Below, one piece after another: positions 50,352 through 57,749 of a DNA stretch of 64,000 bases. Origin of the DNA: Streptomyces sp. TRM70350 (GTDB lineage Bacteria; Actinomycetota; Actinomycetes; Streptomycetales; Streptomycetaceae); contig NZ_JAHUXH010000018.1 in the NCBI RefSeq assembly GCF_019219825.1, positions 89,243-153,242 on the forward strand. The letters run 5' to 3'. The notes below the pieces were generated by a model that was not told the origin of the DNA, made no database searches, and worked only from the letters and a program-made list of their open reading frames with translations. The position numbers and the translations under genes are program-made. Position 1 is the stretch's first letter, and the number at the start of each line of letters is the position of its first letter.

Positions 50352-51563
50352 GTGAGCAGTGAGCAAGACGTGAGCCAGAAGGCCCTCCGAGTCGCAGGTC
50401 TCTTTGCCGGAGTCGGCGGGCTTGAGCTCGGCCTGAAGCGGGCCGGGCTGGAGACAGCCATGCTCTGCGAGGTTTGGGAACCGGCCCAAGCCGTGCTCTC
50501 CAAGCAGTTCCCCAGCATCCCCCTTGAGCCCGACGTCCGGGAGCTCAAGGCACTACCGAGTGACGTGGACGTAGTCACCGCTGGTTTTCCCTGCCAGGAC
50601 CTCTCGCAGGCAGGTCGTACAGCCGGAATCAAGGGCGAGCAATCGGGCCTCATCTCCCACGTCTTCCGCCTGCTCAAGAAGCACCACCCTCGGTGGCTGG
50701 TACTTGAGAACGTGCGGAACATGCTCGTCCTCGACAAGGGCGAGGCGATGCTGCACCTTGTCCAGGAGCTCGAAGCCCTTGGGTACTCATGGGCATACCG
50801 ACTGGTGGACTCCCGTTTCACGGGCGTACCTCAACGGCGCCAGCGTGTCCTCTTCGTCGCGAGCCTCACCGAGGACCCACGAAACGTGCTGCTCTCCGAA
50901 GACGCCGGGGAACCGGAGCCCGAGAACCTTCCCACCGACGCGTACGGTTTCTACTGGACAGAGGGGCTGCGTGGTCTGGGGTGGGCACAAGATGCTGTGC
51001 CGACGATCAAGGGAGGCTCCGGGCTGAGCATTCCGTCGCCACCCGCTCTGTGGATTCCGAGCAACCCCGTGGGGCATCGCATCGTGACTCCGTCGATCAC
51101 AGATGCCGAGCAGCTTCAGGGATTCGAGAAGGACTGGACCCTCGCCGAGGGGACGACGAAGAAAAAGGGCGACCGCTGGAAGCTGGTCGGCAATGCGGTA
51201 ACCGTCGGTGTCTCCCAGTGGCTGGGCGAACAGCTCCTGCACCCAGGCGTCTATGACGAGTCCGAAGCCGTTGAGATGAGCGAACGCGACCGGTGGCCCA
51301 CAGCCGCGTGGGGACACGGCGGCAGACGCTGGCGTTCCCAGGTCAGCATGTGGCCGCAGCACCTGCCGTACACCCACATTCTCGATCTCGTCGACCGGGG
51401 CGGCCTGACGCCGCTGAGCTACCGCGCGGCCGCCGGCTTCTACTCCCGCACGCAGAAAGCCAAGTTGAAGTTCGACGAGGCGTTCCTTCTCGACATGAAG
51501 AAACACGTCGAGCACATGGACCCTGCGAACACTGCTCGGAGCGTTGTCGGCGCAGGCCGCTAG
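50352..51563 (+). CDS. C5-cytosine DNA methyltransferase of a type II R-M pair
   Basis: A 403-aa methylase with motif I VAGLFAGVGGLELGL, motif IV TAGFPCQDLSQ with Cys81, motif VI WLVLENVRNML, motif VIII GVPQRRQRVLFVAS and motif X KLVGNAVTVGVSQWLG. The GFPCQDLSQAGR signature differs from the methylase near 47 kb, so the two are not recent copies. About 105 residues extend past motif X (WPTAAWGHGGRRW..., RTQKAKLKFDEAFL), which may bind the partner nuclease or DNA. GTG 50352 has AGGA 8 bases upstream; GTG 50322 is an alternative. The restriction-like gene follows 24 bp later. Confidence 0.9.
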   Translation: MSSEQDVSQKALRVAGLFAGVGGLELGLKRAGLETAMLCEVWEPAQAVLSKQFPSIPLEPDVRELKALPSDVDVVTAGFPCQDLSQAGRTAGIKGEQSGLISHVFRLLKKHHPRWLVLENVRNMLVLDKGEAMLHLVQELEALGYSWAYRLVDSRFTGVPQRRQRVLFVASLTEDPRNVLLSEDAGEPEPENLPTDAYGFYWTEGLRGLGWAQDAVPTIKGGSGLSIPSPPALWIPSNPVGHRIVTPSITDAEQLQGFEKDWTLAEGTTKKKGDRWKLVGNAVTVGVSQWLGEQLLHPGVYDESEAVEMSERDRWPTAAWGHGGRRWRSQVSMWPQHLPYTHILDLVDRGGLTPLSYRAAAGFYSRTQKAKLKFDEAFLLDMKKHVEHMDPANTARSVVGAGR

Positions 51564-51587
51564 GGTTTCCTCCGAAAGGGGTGTGCC

Positions 51588-52418
51588 TTGGAAGCCGTAG
51601 ACATACTGATCCGGAGCCTCAGCAAGCCGGTGCCTATGGGTAAGGACCGGCGGATGCTTCAGTACCACGGCCGTAGCGACCGCCACAGCAAGCTCGCCTG
51701 CTGGGGAATCCTGTTCGACCTGCTGCGGAGCAGCTCTGTGCTCCGCTCACAGGTCGAATCACGAGAGGTTGTCTTCGGCGTCAACCACACGATGAAGTCG
51801 TACGCCCCGGAGAAGAGCAAGAAGCTCGACCTGGTGCTCTGCCGCCCGGAGTTCGGGCAAGCGCCGTCTCCGAAGGCTCACACGCTTGAGTCTCTGGCCG
51901 AGCACTACGGCGTCGAGCTCACCTCCGAACAGGAGCGCGTGCTCAAGGAGTTGCCGACGATCTACGAGGCGCCGGTCGGCAATGTGCTCATGGCGTTCGA
52001 GGCCAAGGCATGCATGACGGAGCACGTCAAGGCTCTGCCTCGCTTGTACGACGAGCTCAACTCAAGTCACCAGATCGTGCACGGCCATTCCTCCAACGCA
52101 CTGTCGATCGGTGTCGCCATGGTGAACGCATCGGAGACGTTCCACAGTCCGACCAACGAGGGCAAGGTGAACACCCACAGCCAGCCGCGCGTGATGCAGC
52201 GGACGATCGACACTGTGGCGAGCCTGCCTCGGCGCAGCCACCACAGCGATCAGGGGTTCGACGGTCTCGCCATTGTGGTGGTCGACATGGAGAACGACGG
52301 CACCCCGTGCGAGTTGGTTACAGCGCCGCCGGCGCCGCAGCCTGATGACGTGCTCCACTACGACAGGATGCTTCAGCGGGTGGCGCACGAATTCGATTCC
52401 AGGTTCTCAAGGCGCTGA
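51588..52418 (+). CDS. PD-(D/E)XK-like protein, probable restriction endonuclease
   Basis: A 276-aa protein of no named family that I can assign. KKLDLVLCRPE followed about 55 residues later by MAFEAKACMTEH gives D-...-ExK in the spacing of a PD-(D/E)XK nuclease, with the preceding helix (KLACWGILFDLLRSSSVL). A central region is rich in His/Ser. It starts at TTG 51588 after AAAGGGG and lies 24 bp past the methylase gene, the usual order of a type II restriction-modification pair. Cleavage specificity cannot be read. Confidence 0.75.
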   Translation: MEAVDILIRSLSKPVPMGKDRRMLQYHGRSDRHSKLACWGILFDLLRSSSVLRSQVESREVVFGVNHTMKSYAPEKSKKLDLVLCRPEFGQAPSPKAHTLESLAEHYGVELTSEQERVLKELPTIYEAPVGNVLMAFEAKACMTEHVKALPRLYDELNSSHQIVHGHSSNALSIGVAMVNASETFHSPTNEGKVNTHSQPRVMQRTIDTVASLPRRSHHSDQGFDGLAIVVVDMENDGTPCELVTAPPAPQPDDVLHYDRMLQRVAHEFDSRFSRR

Positions 52419-52855
52419 CACTGCGTCATCGACGTACAGGGGGCCGCGCGGAGATCGCTCGGCCATGTCGGGCGCGTGCACGACGACGGTCGTCTCGTCG
52501 GTACTGGCGCCGAACGGGGCGTCGGCGACGAGGCCGCAATTGCTCCGAGGCGGCGATGCGAACCTCACGCTCGGGACGGCCGAGAGCCGGACCGCGTCCG
52601 ACCGCCAGTCGTGCGCGCAGTGGCAGCGCCTCCTCGGCTACCGCGGCGACGACGCCGACGGATGGCCCGGCCGCGCTTCCCGGGACGCGCTCAAGGGGCG
52701 AGCACGGTCTGAACGACGGTGCGGCGGGCGGCGTCGGACATGGGGGTACCTCGTTCCGTAGAAAAGGGAACGGGGGGCGGTCGCACACCGCGGGCGGCCC
52801 GTGGAGCGGGGGCGGTCGGGTCAGACCTTGGGGACGCCGCGGTATCCCGGAGACC
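52419..52855. pseudogene. Scrambled prophage-lysis remnants
   Basis: No intact gene. On the minus strand, a high-GC3 fragment (HDWRSDAVRLSAVPSVRF... to LYVDDAVSAP, about 52620-52412) is open; on the plus strand, QWQRLLGYRGDDADGWPGRA (about 52615-52690) matches the end of a peptidoglycan-binding domain of endolysins; and on the minus strand ATG 52742 with GGAACGAGG starts MSDAARRTVVQTVLA, the head of a holin-like protein. The pieces alternate in strand, indicating rearrangement. Confidence 0.55.
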
Positions 52856-53017
52856 GTGACCGGGGTCGGTATCATGCTCGCCGTCGCCGCGGGCATCACG
52901 CGCCTGATGGCCCTTCCCGTCGTCGAGGGCCTGATGCCCCGGTGGCTGCGCGCCGCCCCGCACCGCAACGACGAGTTGCTCGCCCTCGACCGCACAGACG
53001 AGGGAGCCGCCGAGTGA
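52856..53017 (+). CDS. Holin-like small membrane protein, 5' part missing
   Basis: A 53-aa open frame from GTG 52856 with a hydrophobic segment (GVGIMLAVAAGITRLMALPVVEGL) and tail MPRWLRAAPHRNDELLALD. It looks like the C-terminal half of a phage-type small membrane protein; the frame stays open upstream (GIPETVTG). The matching N-terminal half seems to lie inverted about 110 bp away. Its stop overlaps the next GTG (GTGA), as in an intact lysis cassette. Confidence 0.5.
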   Translation: MTGVGIMLAVAAGITRLMALPVVEGLMPRWLRAAPHRNDELLALDRTDEGAAE

Positions 53018-53266
53018 CCGACCCCTCGCAGTCCGACGTCGCCCTCGAACTTGAGCGACTCCGCGGCGCGGTCGAGGCAGGTTTTCACCCGTCTCGACGG
53101 TCGGTTCGACCTGCTCACACAGCGGCACGACCAGACCGACAAACGGCTCGACGAGCTCGAAGCGCGCGTCGACGCACTCGAAAATCGGCGATGGTCCCTG
53201 CCGAGCGTCGGCGCCCTGGTCGGCCTGGCTGGACTTACCCTCGCCGCACTGGCCCAACTCAGATAG
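53014..53266 (+). pseudogene. Coiled-coil/TM lysis-type protein split by a frameshift
   Basis: Frame one starts at GTG 53014 (TDPSQSDVALELERLRGAVEAGF) and frame two continues as FTRLDGRFDLLTQRHDQTDKRL to ENRRWSLPSVGALVGLAGLTL ending at 53266. Removing one T from the TTTT run at 53082-53085 joins them. The whole would be an 83-aa coiled coil with a C-terminal membrane helix, a common partner of phage holins. It may be a true mutation or a homopolymer error. Confidence 0.6.
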
Positions 53267-53312
53267 ACAGACAGCGCCCCATGCAGCGCGCCACCAGGTA
53301 ACACGGCAAAGC

Positions 53313-53351
53313 CCCCCGTACGGCCATGGGCCATGCGTGGCCGTACGGGGG
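53313..53351. terminator. Bidirectional terminator
   Basis: A perfect 14-bp stem CCCCCGTACGGCCA / TGGCCGTACGGGGG with an 11-base loop lies between the phage remnant and the convergent TPR regulator gene. Confidence 0.8.
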
Positions 53352-53367
53352 CGTTTAGTCGTTGCGG

Positions 53368-54717
53368 CTACGCGGCGACCAATTCGCGAGCCTGCGCGTC
53401 GAAGTCGGCGACGAGCCGATGCCTACCGAAGGGCCGCATGCGCTTCTGTAGGTCCTGCACCGCCTCGACGGCGCGCGACGACTTGACCTGTCGCGTTAGT
53501 TTCAGCGTGCGTACGCCAGCGGCGTACGCCGAATCAAGGTCGCGCCGTTGCAAGTGCGCGACCGCGAGCGCCGCCTGTGACATGGCCCCGCGTCGGGCCC
53601 GCTTCTGCATGGTGGCGTGCGCGATGGACCGGCGCGCGTGTTCTTCGGCCGCGTCCGCGTCGCCCAAGTCACGGAAGGTGTTCGCGTGCTCGCCGTGCAG
53701 GTAGGCAGGGTCAATGAACGCCGCCCAGTCGGGTTCTTCGTCAAGGTTGACCCGCTCATACGCCCGTTCAGACTGCACCACCGCATGAGCCGCCGAGGAC
53801 TTGTCGCCGAGCAGGGCGAGCGCCCGCGCTTCCAGACACCACAGATCGGCCAAGCAAGCCGGCGAGGTCGTCCTCGACAGCCCTTGCCGTCCCGCCTGTG
53901 CGAGGCGACGACCCTCGGCAGGGTCGCCGAGTAGCGTTGCCTGGTCAGCCATGCCCGCGAGCACGTGGGCGCCGAGCGCCGGGTTCCGTGACTCCTCTGC
54001 GAGCCTTAGCGACTGGATCAAGTACCGCTGCGCGATGCTGTGTTCGCCGTTGTCGTAGGCCATCCAGCCCAGCAGGTACGTCTGTTCGGCCGCAGCCTCG
54101 CACAGGGCGCGCCGAACGTCCTCGCTGTGGGCACGCCGGAGCAGCGGGTACACGTGCTGTGTCATGTACTCGGCCAAGACGAGCCGACCCGACCCTCCGC
54201 CCTGGAAGATGTCCATGCGCTGGAAGGTCGTGAACATGTTCTTCACAGCGGATACGTCCTCAAGGCGTACCCGCGGCCCCGGTTCCGGTTCCTGGTCGAG
54301 CGTGTTCAACAGCCAGTCCCGCGAGGGACCTACACCAGCAACAGCCGCAAACGGCGCGGCTGCAAGGAACTTTCGTCGGTCCACGTCAGCTCTCCCCAAG
54401 TCTGCGACCACTTCCACCGTAGCCGCGTAGGAGGGGTTGTACACGAGTGCGGCATCGGCCGAGCCACCGTCACCGAGCCCGAGATCGTAGGTTGTGACCC
54501 GAAACCCGAAGTGGTCCGAGAAGACGCCGGCGAGGATGTCGGGAACCGGGTCGCGTGGCGTCTCACCTTCGATCCAGCACCGAACGCGCGTCGCGTCCGG
54601 TGCAATGTGCGGCTGATTCCACTGCAGCGCCTTGGATTTCACACGTCGAGCTAACTCGCCCCGGCTCATTCTCGACCGTTCGAGCAACTGCGCGAGCTTG
54701 TCATTCGGCGTTTTCAT
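53368..54717 (-). CDS. HTH-TPR regulator with a TTA codon
   Basis: A 449-aa regulator of the streptomycete type with an N-terminal HTH-like region (KLAQLLERSRMSRGELARRV) followed by helical tetratricopeptide repeats (RALCEAAAEQTYLLGWMAYDNGEH, LWCLEARALALLGDKSSAAHAVV, RRSIAHATMQKR). A segment VDRRKFLAAAPFAAVAG resembles a twin-arginine motif but sits internally. I chose ATG 54717 with GGGAGG upstream. Codon 22 (Leu in GELAR) is TTA, so translation should depend on the bldA tRNA. It diverges from an anti-sigma-like kinase gene, a frequent pairing in actinomycete accessory regions. Confidence 0.87.
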   Translation of the reverse strand: MKTPNDKLAQLLERSRMSRGELARRVKSKALQWNQPHIAPDATRVRCWIEGETPRDPVPDILAGVFSDHFGFRVTTYDLGLGDGGSADAALVYNPSYAATVEVVADLGRADVDRRKFLAAAPFAAVAGVGPSRDWLLNTLDQEPEPGPRVRLEDVSAVKNMFTTFQRMDIFQGGGSGRLVLAEYMTQHVYPLLRRAHSEDVRRALCEAAAEQTYLLGWMAYDNGEHSIAQRYLIQSLRLAEESRNPALGAHVLAGMADQATLLGDPAEGRRLAQAGRQGLSRTTSPACLADLWCLEARALALLGDKSSAAHAVVQSERAYERVNLDEEPDWAAFIDPAYLHGEHANTFRDLGDADAAEEHARRSIAHATMQKRARRGAMSQAALAVAHLQRRDLDSAYAAGVRTLKLTRQVKSSRAVEAVQDLQKRMRPFGRHRLVADFDAQARELVAA

Positions 54718-54870
54718 CCTCCAACCCTCCCGCGACGTGGGGTAGCGAAACCGACACCCTTCGACACCCCCCATGACGGTACCCCGACTTTCGTCACGCG
54801 TGTTGGCTAGTCGGAGGAACCATCCGGTCCGCGATCGGGGCCGGAACTGTCCGCTCGTAAGGGGAGACGC

Positions 54871-55314
54871 ATGATCGAACGACGACGGGACACGGGTCCC
54901 GTCTGCTGCGTTCCTACCGACGGCCCCCCGTCGGTCCTGGCGTTAGCAGGTGAGCCGGAATCAGCAAGTGCGGCGCGCAGGTTCGTGCGCGAGTTCGTCC
55001 CGCACCACGCGCCATACGCGTCCGAGGACTACGTCGAAACGGTCGTCCTGGTGGCGTGCGAGATCGTCACCAACTCGATCCGGTACGGCACGGAACCAGG
55101 CGACTCACTACAGCTCACGCTCGACACCGACTACGCCCGCACCCGAGTGGAGGTACAAGACCCTGTGAGACGCCGTCCCCAGCCACGCCCCGCCGCATCG
55201 CAGCAGCGCGATCGAGGGCGCGGCCTGATCATCCTTGACGCCCTGTGCAACGAATGGGGAGTCACCGACGCCTCGTTCGGTAAAACCGTATGGGCGGAGG
55301 TGAAGGCATGGTGA
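54871..55314 (+). CDS. ATP-binding anti-sigma-type (HATPase_c) protein with a TTA codon
   Basis: A 147-aa serine-kinase/anti-sigma-like protein. The N-box is in VACEIVTNSIRYG, and the G-box region is GRGLIILDALCNEWGV. ASAARRFVREFV at the N-terminus is typical of small streptomycete ATP-binding regulators. AAGGGGAG precedes ATG 54871. Codon 25 is TTA. It starts an operon with the next gene, which overlaps it by 7 bases. Confidence 0.9.
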   Translation: MIERRRDTGPVCCVPTDGPPSVLALAGEPESASAARRFVREFVPHHAPYASEDYVETVVLVACEIVTNSIRYGTEPGDSLQLTLDTDYARTRVEVQDPVRRRPQPRPAASQQRDRGRGLIILDALCNEWGVTDASFGKTVWAEVKAW

Positions 55315-55787
55315 CGTCGTCGCGCCTCGACGTCCCCCCGGGCCCCGGGTTCGTCGCCACCGTGGCCGCAGCTACCGGCGTCTACCGCCGTGGAAACCTC
55401 GCCCTAGCCCAGCTGCTCATCACGCACCCCGGCCCGCGCCGACAGGGTGAGACCGCTGACACCGTCGAGGATGGAATGAGGCGACTCGCAACCGCACTGC
55501 GCCTCTGCCCCGGCGATCAGGACCCGCCAGTGATCGGCGCACAGCTCATGACCAGTCGGGGTCACGTCGCGCTGGACTACGGCCACGACCAATACGTGAT
55601 GACGATCCCCCAACCGTCACAGGATTGGTTAGCCCTGGTAGCGGTGGGCGCCGCATGCCGCGTCTGCTTGGTGATCACCCCACTCGCACTGGCCGCCGAT
55701 CAAGCCGAGACAGACGCGCACATCCGCGCCAGCCTCGCCCGAGGTCAGCTCATGTGGGGGACGACGTTCGCCCGTCGACGCTTGTGA
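55308..55787 (+). CDS. Hypothetical protein with a TTA codon
   Basis: A 159-aa protein of no named family; GGAGGTGAAGGC just precedes ATG 55308, inside the end of the kinase-like gene. It seems an alpha/beta single domain (VEDGMRRLATALRLCPGD, WLALVAVGAACRVCLVITPLALA). Codon 108 (Leu in DWLAL) is TTA. Co-expression with the ATP-binding protein is likely; function is unknown. Confidence 0.75.
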   Translation: MVTSSRLDVPPGPGFVATVAAATGVYRRGNLALAQLLITHPGPRRQGETADTVEDGMRRLATALRLCPGDQDPPVIGAQLMTSRGHVALDYGHDQYVMTIPQPSQDWLALVAVGAACRVCLVITPLALAADQAETDAHIRASLARGQLMWGTTFARRRL

Positions 55788-55970
55788 CCAAACCGACGGA
55801 CGGGCCGCCCCGAGGTGGATTGGACCCCGGGCCGACCCGCTAGGGCCGAGCGTACAAGTCCGCCAGCCTGCACACACAGCGCGCCGGACACCGACGCTCG
55901 GCCCTACCTCGCCGCAGCACACTCCCGCACCACCCGCGCAGTCCTGCCCATCTACCGAGGGGAAGACAGG

Positions 55971-57062
55971 GTGACCACATACCCGGTATCACCGAACACG
56001 GTCCTCGCGAACGCACTCAGCCACGCCGAGGACGTGCTCACGCCCCGAGTCCTCGCCGCCGCGCCGGAACGGATCGTGTTCGTCGTGGGAACGCAGATCA
56101 ACGGGGCCCCGCACATCGGTACCTCTCTGGTGCAGTCGCTCACGTTCGCCACAGCGACCCGTCTCCGGGACAAGTTCGGTGTACCCACCGAGGTCCAGTT
56201 CGGCGCCCTCGACAACGCGCCATACGCCATCGTCAGCGATCACGATACGGGCCACCGGTACCAGCGCACTTACGCGCACGCGCTCGGCGAGCAGGGCATC
56301 GCCGACCAAGTCGACACGCTGTACCGTCCCCTGTTCAACGCTCTGTCCGACATGCTGCACGTCCCGTACTCCGTCGAGACCTACAGCCAGCAGCAGGCCG
56401 GCGAGCACTTCCGCCGGACATGGCTGCGCGTCCTCCCACGGATGGACGCCGCCCGATGGTGGCTCGCGCCGTCCTCGGGCGTGGCGCATCTCCGCGTACC
56501 CTGCCCACGGCCCGGCTGTGGGTGGGCCGAGAAGTACGCAGAGCGCACTCACGTACAGGACGCAGACGCGAGCCGTGCCACGATCACGGCTATCTGCCTG
56601 CACCACGGCGAGTACGAGGTCACCATCGACCCGAATGGCGAAGGGTACCTCGACCTCGCCACGCTGTACAGGAACCTGGTCAAGGAACTCGCCGTCACCG
56701 GCGAGCGCGGCGTCCTGCATGTGATGGTGAAGGGCGGCGACTGGGTGTTCGGCTCGCACCTGGTCGACGGCGCCTTACAAGCTGTCGGCCTCTCCCGCGG
56801 GCAACTGCCCGCCCGCCTGTTCTGCCCGCAGATCGTCAGCGACACAGGCGCCAAGTTGTCCAAGTCGCTCATTCGGGAAGGACGGGCACCCTTGCCCGAG
56901 GGCGCCACCCCTTGGATGCTCGACACTCGGGAGTGGCCCGGTTCGTTGTCCGAGTACGTCGAGCGCCTGCTCGGCATGACCGAGGTTGTTCTCTCCGACC
57001 CCCGGCACTTCTTCCGCTCGTATTCCGCCGGCGAACTCCGCCGGATGATGACCAGCACCTAG
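55971..57062 (+). CDS. Class I lysyl-tRNA synthetase-like protein without C-terminal domain
   Basis: A 363-aa protein built like the catalytic part of class I LysRS. The HIGH-like motif is APHIGTSLVQSL, the KMSKS-like loop is DTGAKLSKSLI, and a zinc-ribbon insertion CPRPGCGW...CLHHGEYEV is present, as in class I LysRS. Genuine enzymes are over 500 aa and carry a helical anticodon-binding region, missing here; the protein ends shortly after the KLSKS domain. It may aminoacylate something other than tRNA, or be a tRNA-dependent modifying enzyme. GTG 55971 follows GAGGGGAAGACAGG. Codon 269 is TTA. The ASCH gene follows 15 bp later. Confidence 0.8.
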   Translation: MTTYPVSPNTVLANALSHAEDVLTPRVLAAAPERIVFVVGTQINGAPHIGTSLVQSLTFATATRLRDKFGVPTEVQFGALDNAPYAIVSDHDTGHRYQRTYAHALGEQGIADQVDTLYRPLFNALSDMLHVPYSVETYSQQQAGEHFRRTWLRVLPRMDAARWWLAPSSGVAHLRVPCPRPGCGWAEKYAERTHVQDADASRATITAICLHHGEYEVTIDPNGEGYLDLATLYRNLVKELAVTGERGVLHVMVKGGDWVFGSHLVDGALQAVGLSRGQLPARLFCPQIVSDTGAKLSKSLIREGRAPLPEGATPWMLDTREWPGSLSEYVERLLGMTEVVLSDPRHFFRSYSAGELRRMMTST

Positions 57063-57077
57063 GAGCGTTCCCGCCCC

Positions 57078-57437
57078 ATGACGGAAACCGCCGCCGCTCG
57101 CGTCCGCGAGCTGAACCTCTACCGGCAATACTTCGACCTGGTCGCCGCCGGGCAGAAGACGATCGAGGTGCGGGTGAAATACCCGCACCTCGCCGGCCTC
57201 GCCGAGGGCGACATGATCCGCTTCCGGAACAAGGGCACCAACGAGACGTGCGACGTGCTCGTAAAGCAGGTCAACGAGTATCCCGACTTCGAGGCCCTGC
57301 TCGACGGCGAAGGGCCGGCCAATGTCAACCCGACGGCCACTCGCGAGGAACAGCTCGCCAACATCCGCACCATCTACCCGCCCGAAAAAGAAGCGCTCGG
57401 CGCCCTCGCCATCACGATCGAACTACTCACCCCCTGA
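57078..57437 (+). CDS. ASCH-domain protein
   Basis: A 119-aa single-domain protein: ELNLYRQYFDLVAAGQKTIEVRVKYPHLAGLAEGDMIRFRN has the GxKxxExR motif of ASCH domains, an RNA-binding fold related to PUA. Some ASCH proteins hydrolyse modified cytidines or take part in tRNA/RNA handling. It sits 15 bp after the LysRS-like gene with no intervening promoter, so the two probably act on the same RNA substrate. Confidence 0.9.
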   Translation: MTETAAARVRELNLYRQYFDLVAAGQKTIEVRVKYPHLAGLAEGDMIRFRNKGTNETCDVLVKQVNEYPDFEALLDGEGPANVNPTATREEQLANIRTIYPPEKEALGALAITIELLTP

Positions 57438-57749
57438 CGGCCGTATCGACCCTGCTCCACCGCAGGGACGGCACGGTCCCGAACGGCCGACGGCCCCGGC
57501 TCCTCCGAGCCGACAGGAAGTCTTGGCGGGTTCACTGTCCGCCCCCTTCCCCGGGTCGACTCGTACCGCCAGCGTAGAGCGGACAGGCCATGGCCACGTG
57601 AGGTCCACTCCGGGAACGCGGCCATGCACTGCCGGGCGCCGCCGCGGTCCTCGACGCCCTGGACGTCGGGCAGTGGGGATGGCTCCCCTACGCGCAGGCC
57701 ATCACCGAGGCGTTCGCCGACATCTTGACCAGGAAGGAGGCGGCGGGCC
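57438..57749 (+). other. Gap with a 5'-truncated coding remnant
   Basis: The last 150 bp encode HALPGAAAVLDALDVGQWGW and YAQAITEAFADILTRKE, ending in a stop at 57772, with strong codon bias but no start codon after the preceding stop. It looks like the 3' part of a small gene that once preceded the methyltransferase. The first 150 bp show nothing recognisable. Confidence 0.5.

Noticed and set aside
41531..52418. BREX, DISARM or Mza defence system
   Set aside because: No PglZ, helicase, DrmA/B, PLD nuclease, Z1 or AIPR genes are present; only the methylase, Vsr and GHKL parts are shared.
53082..53085. Programmed ribosomal frameshift
   Set aside because: The needed shift is +1 and the site lacks a known slippery pattern or a clear downstream stimulator; mutation or error is simpler.
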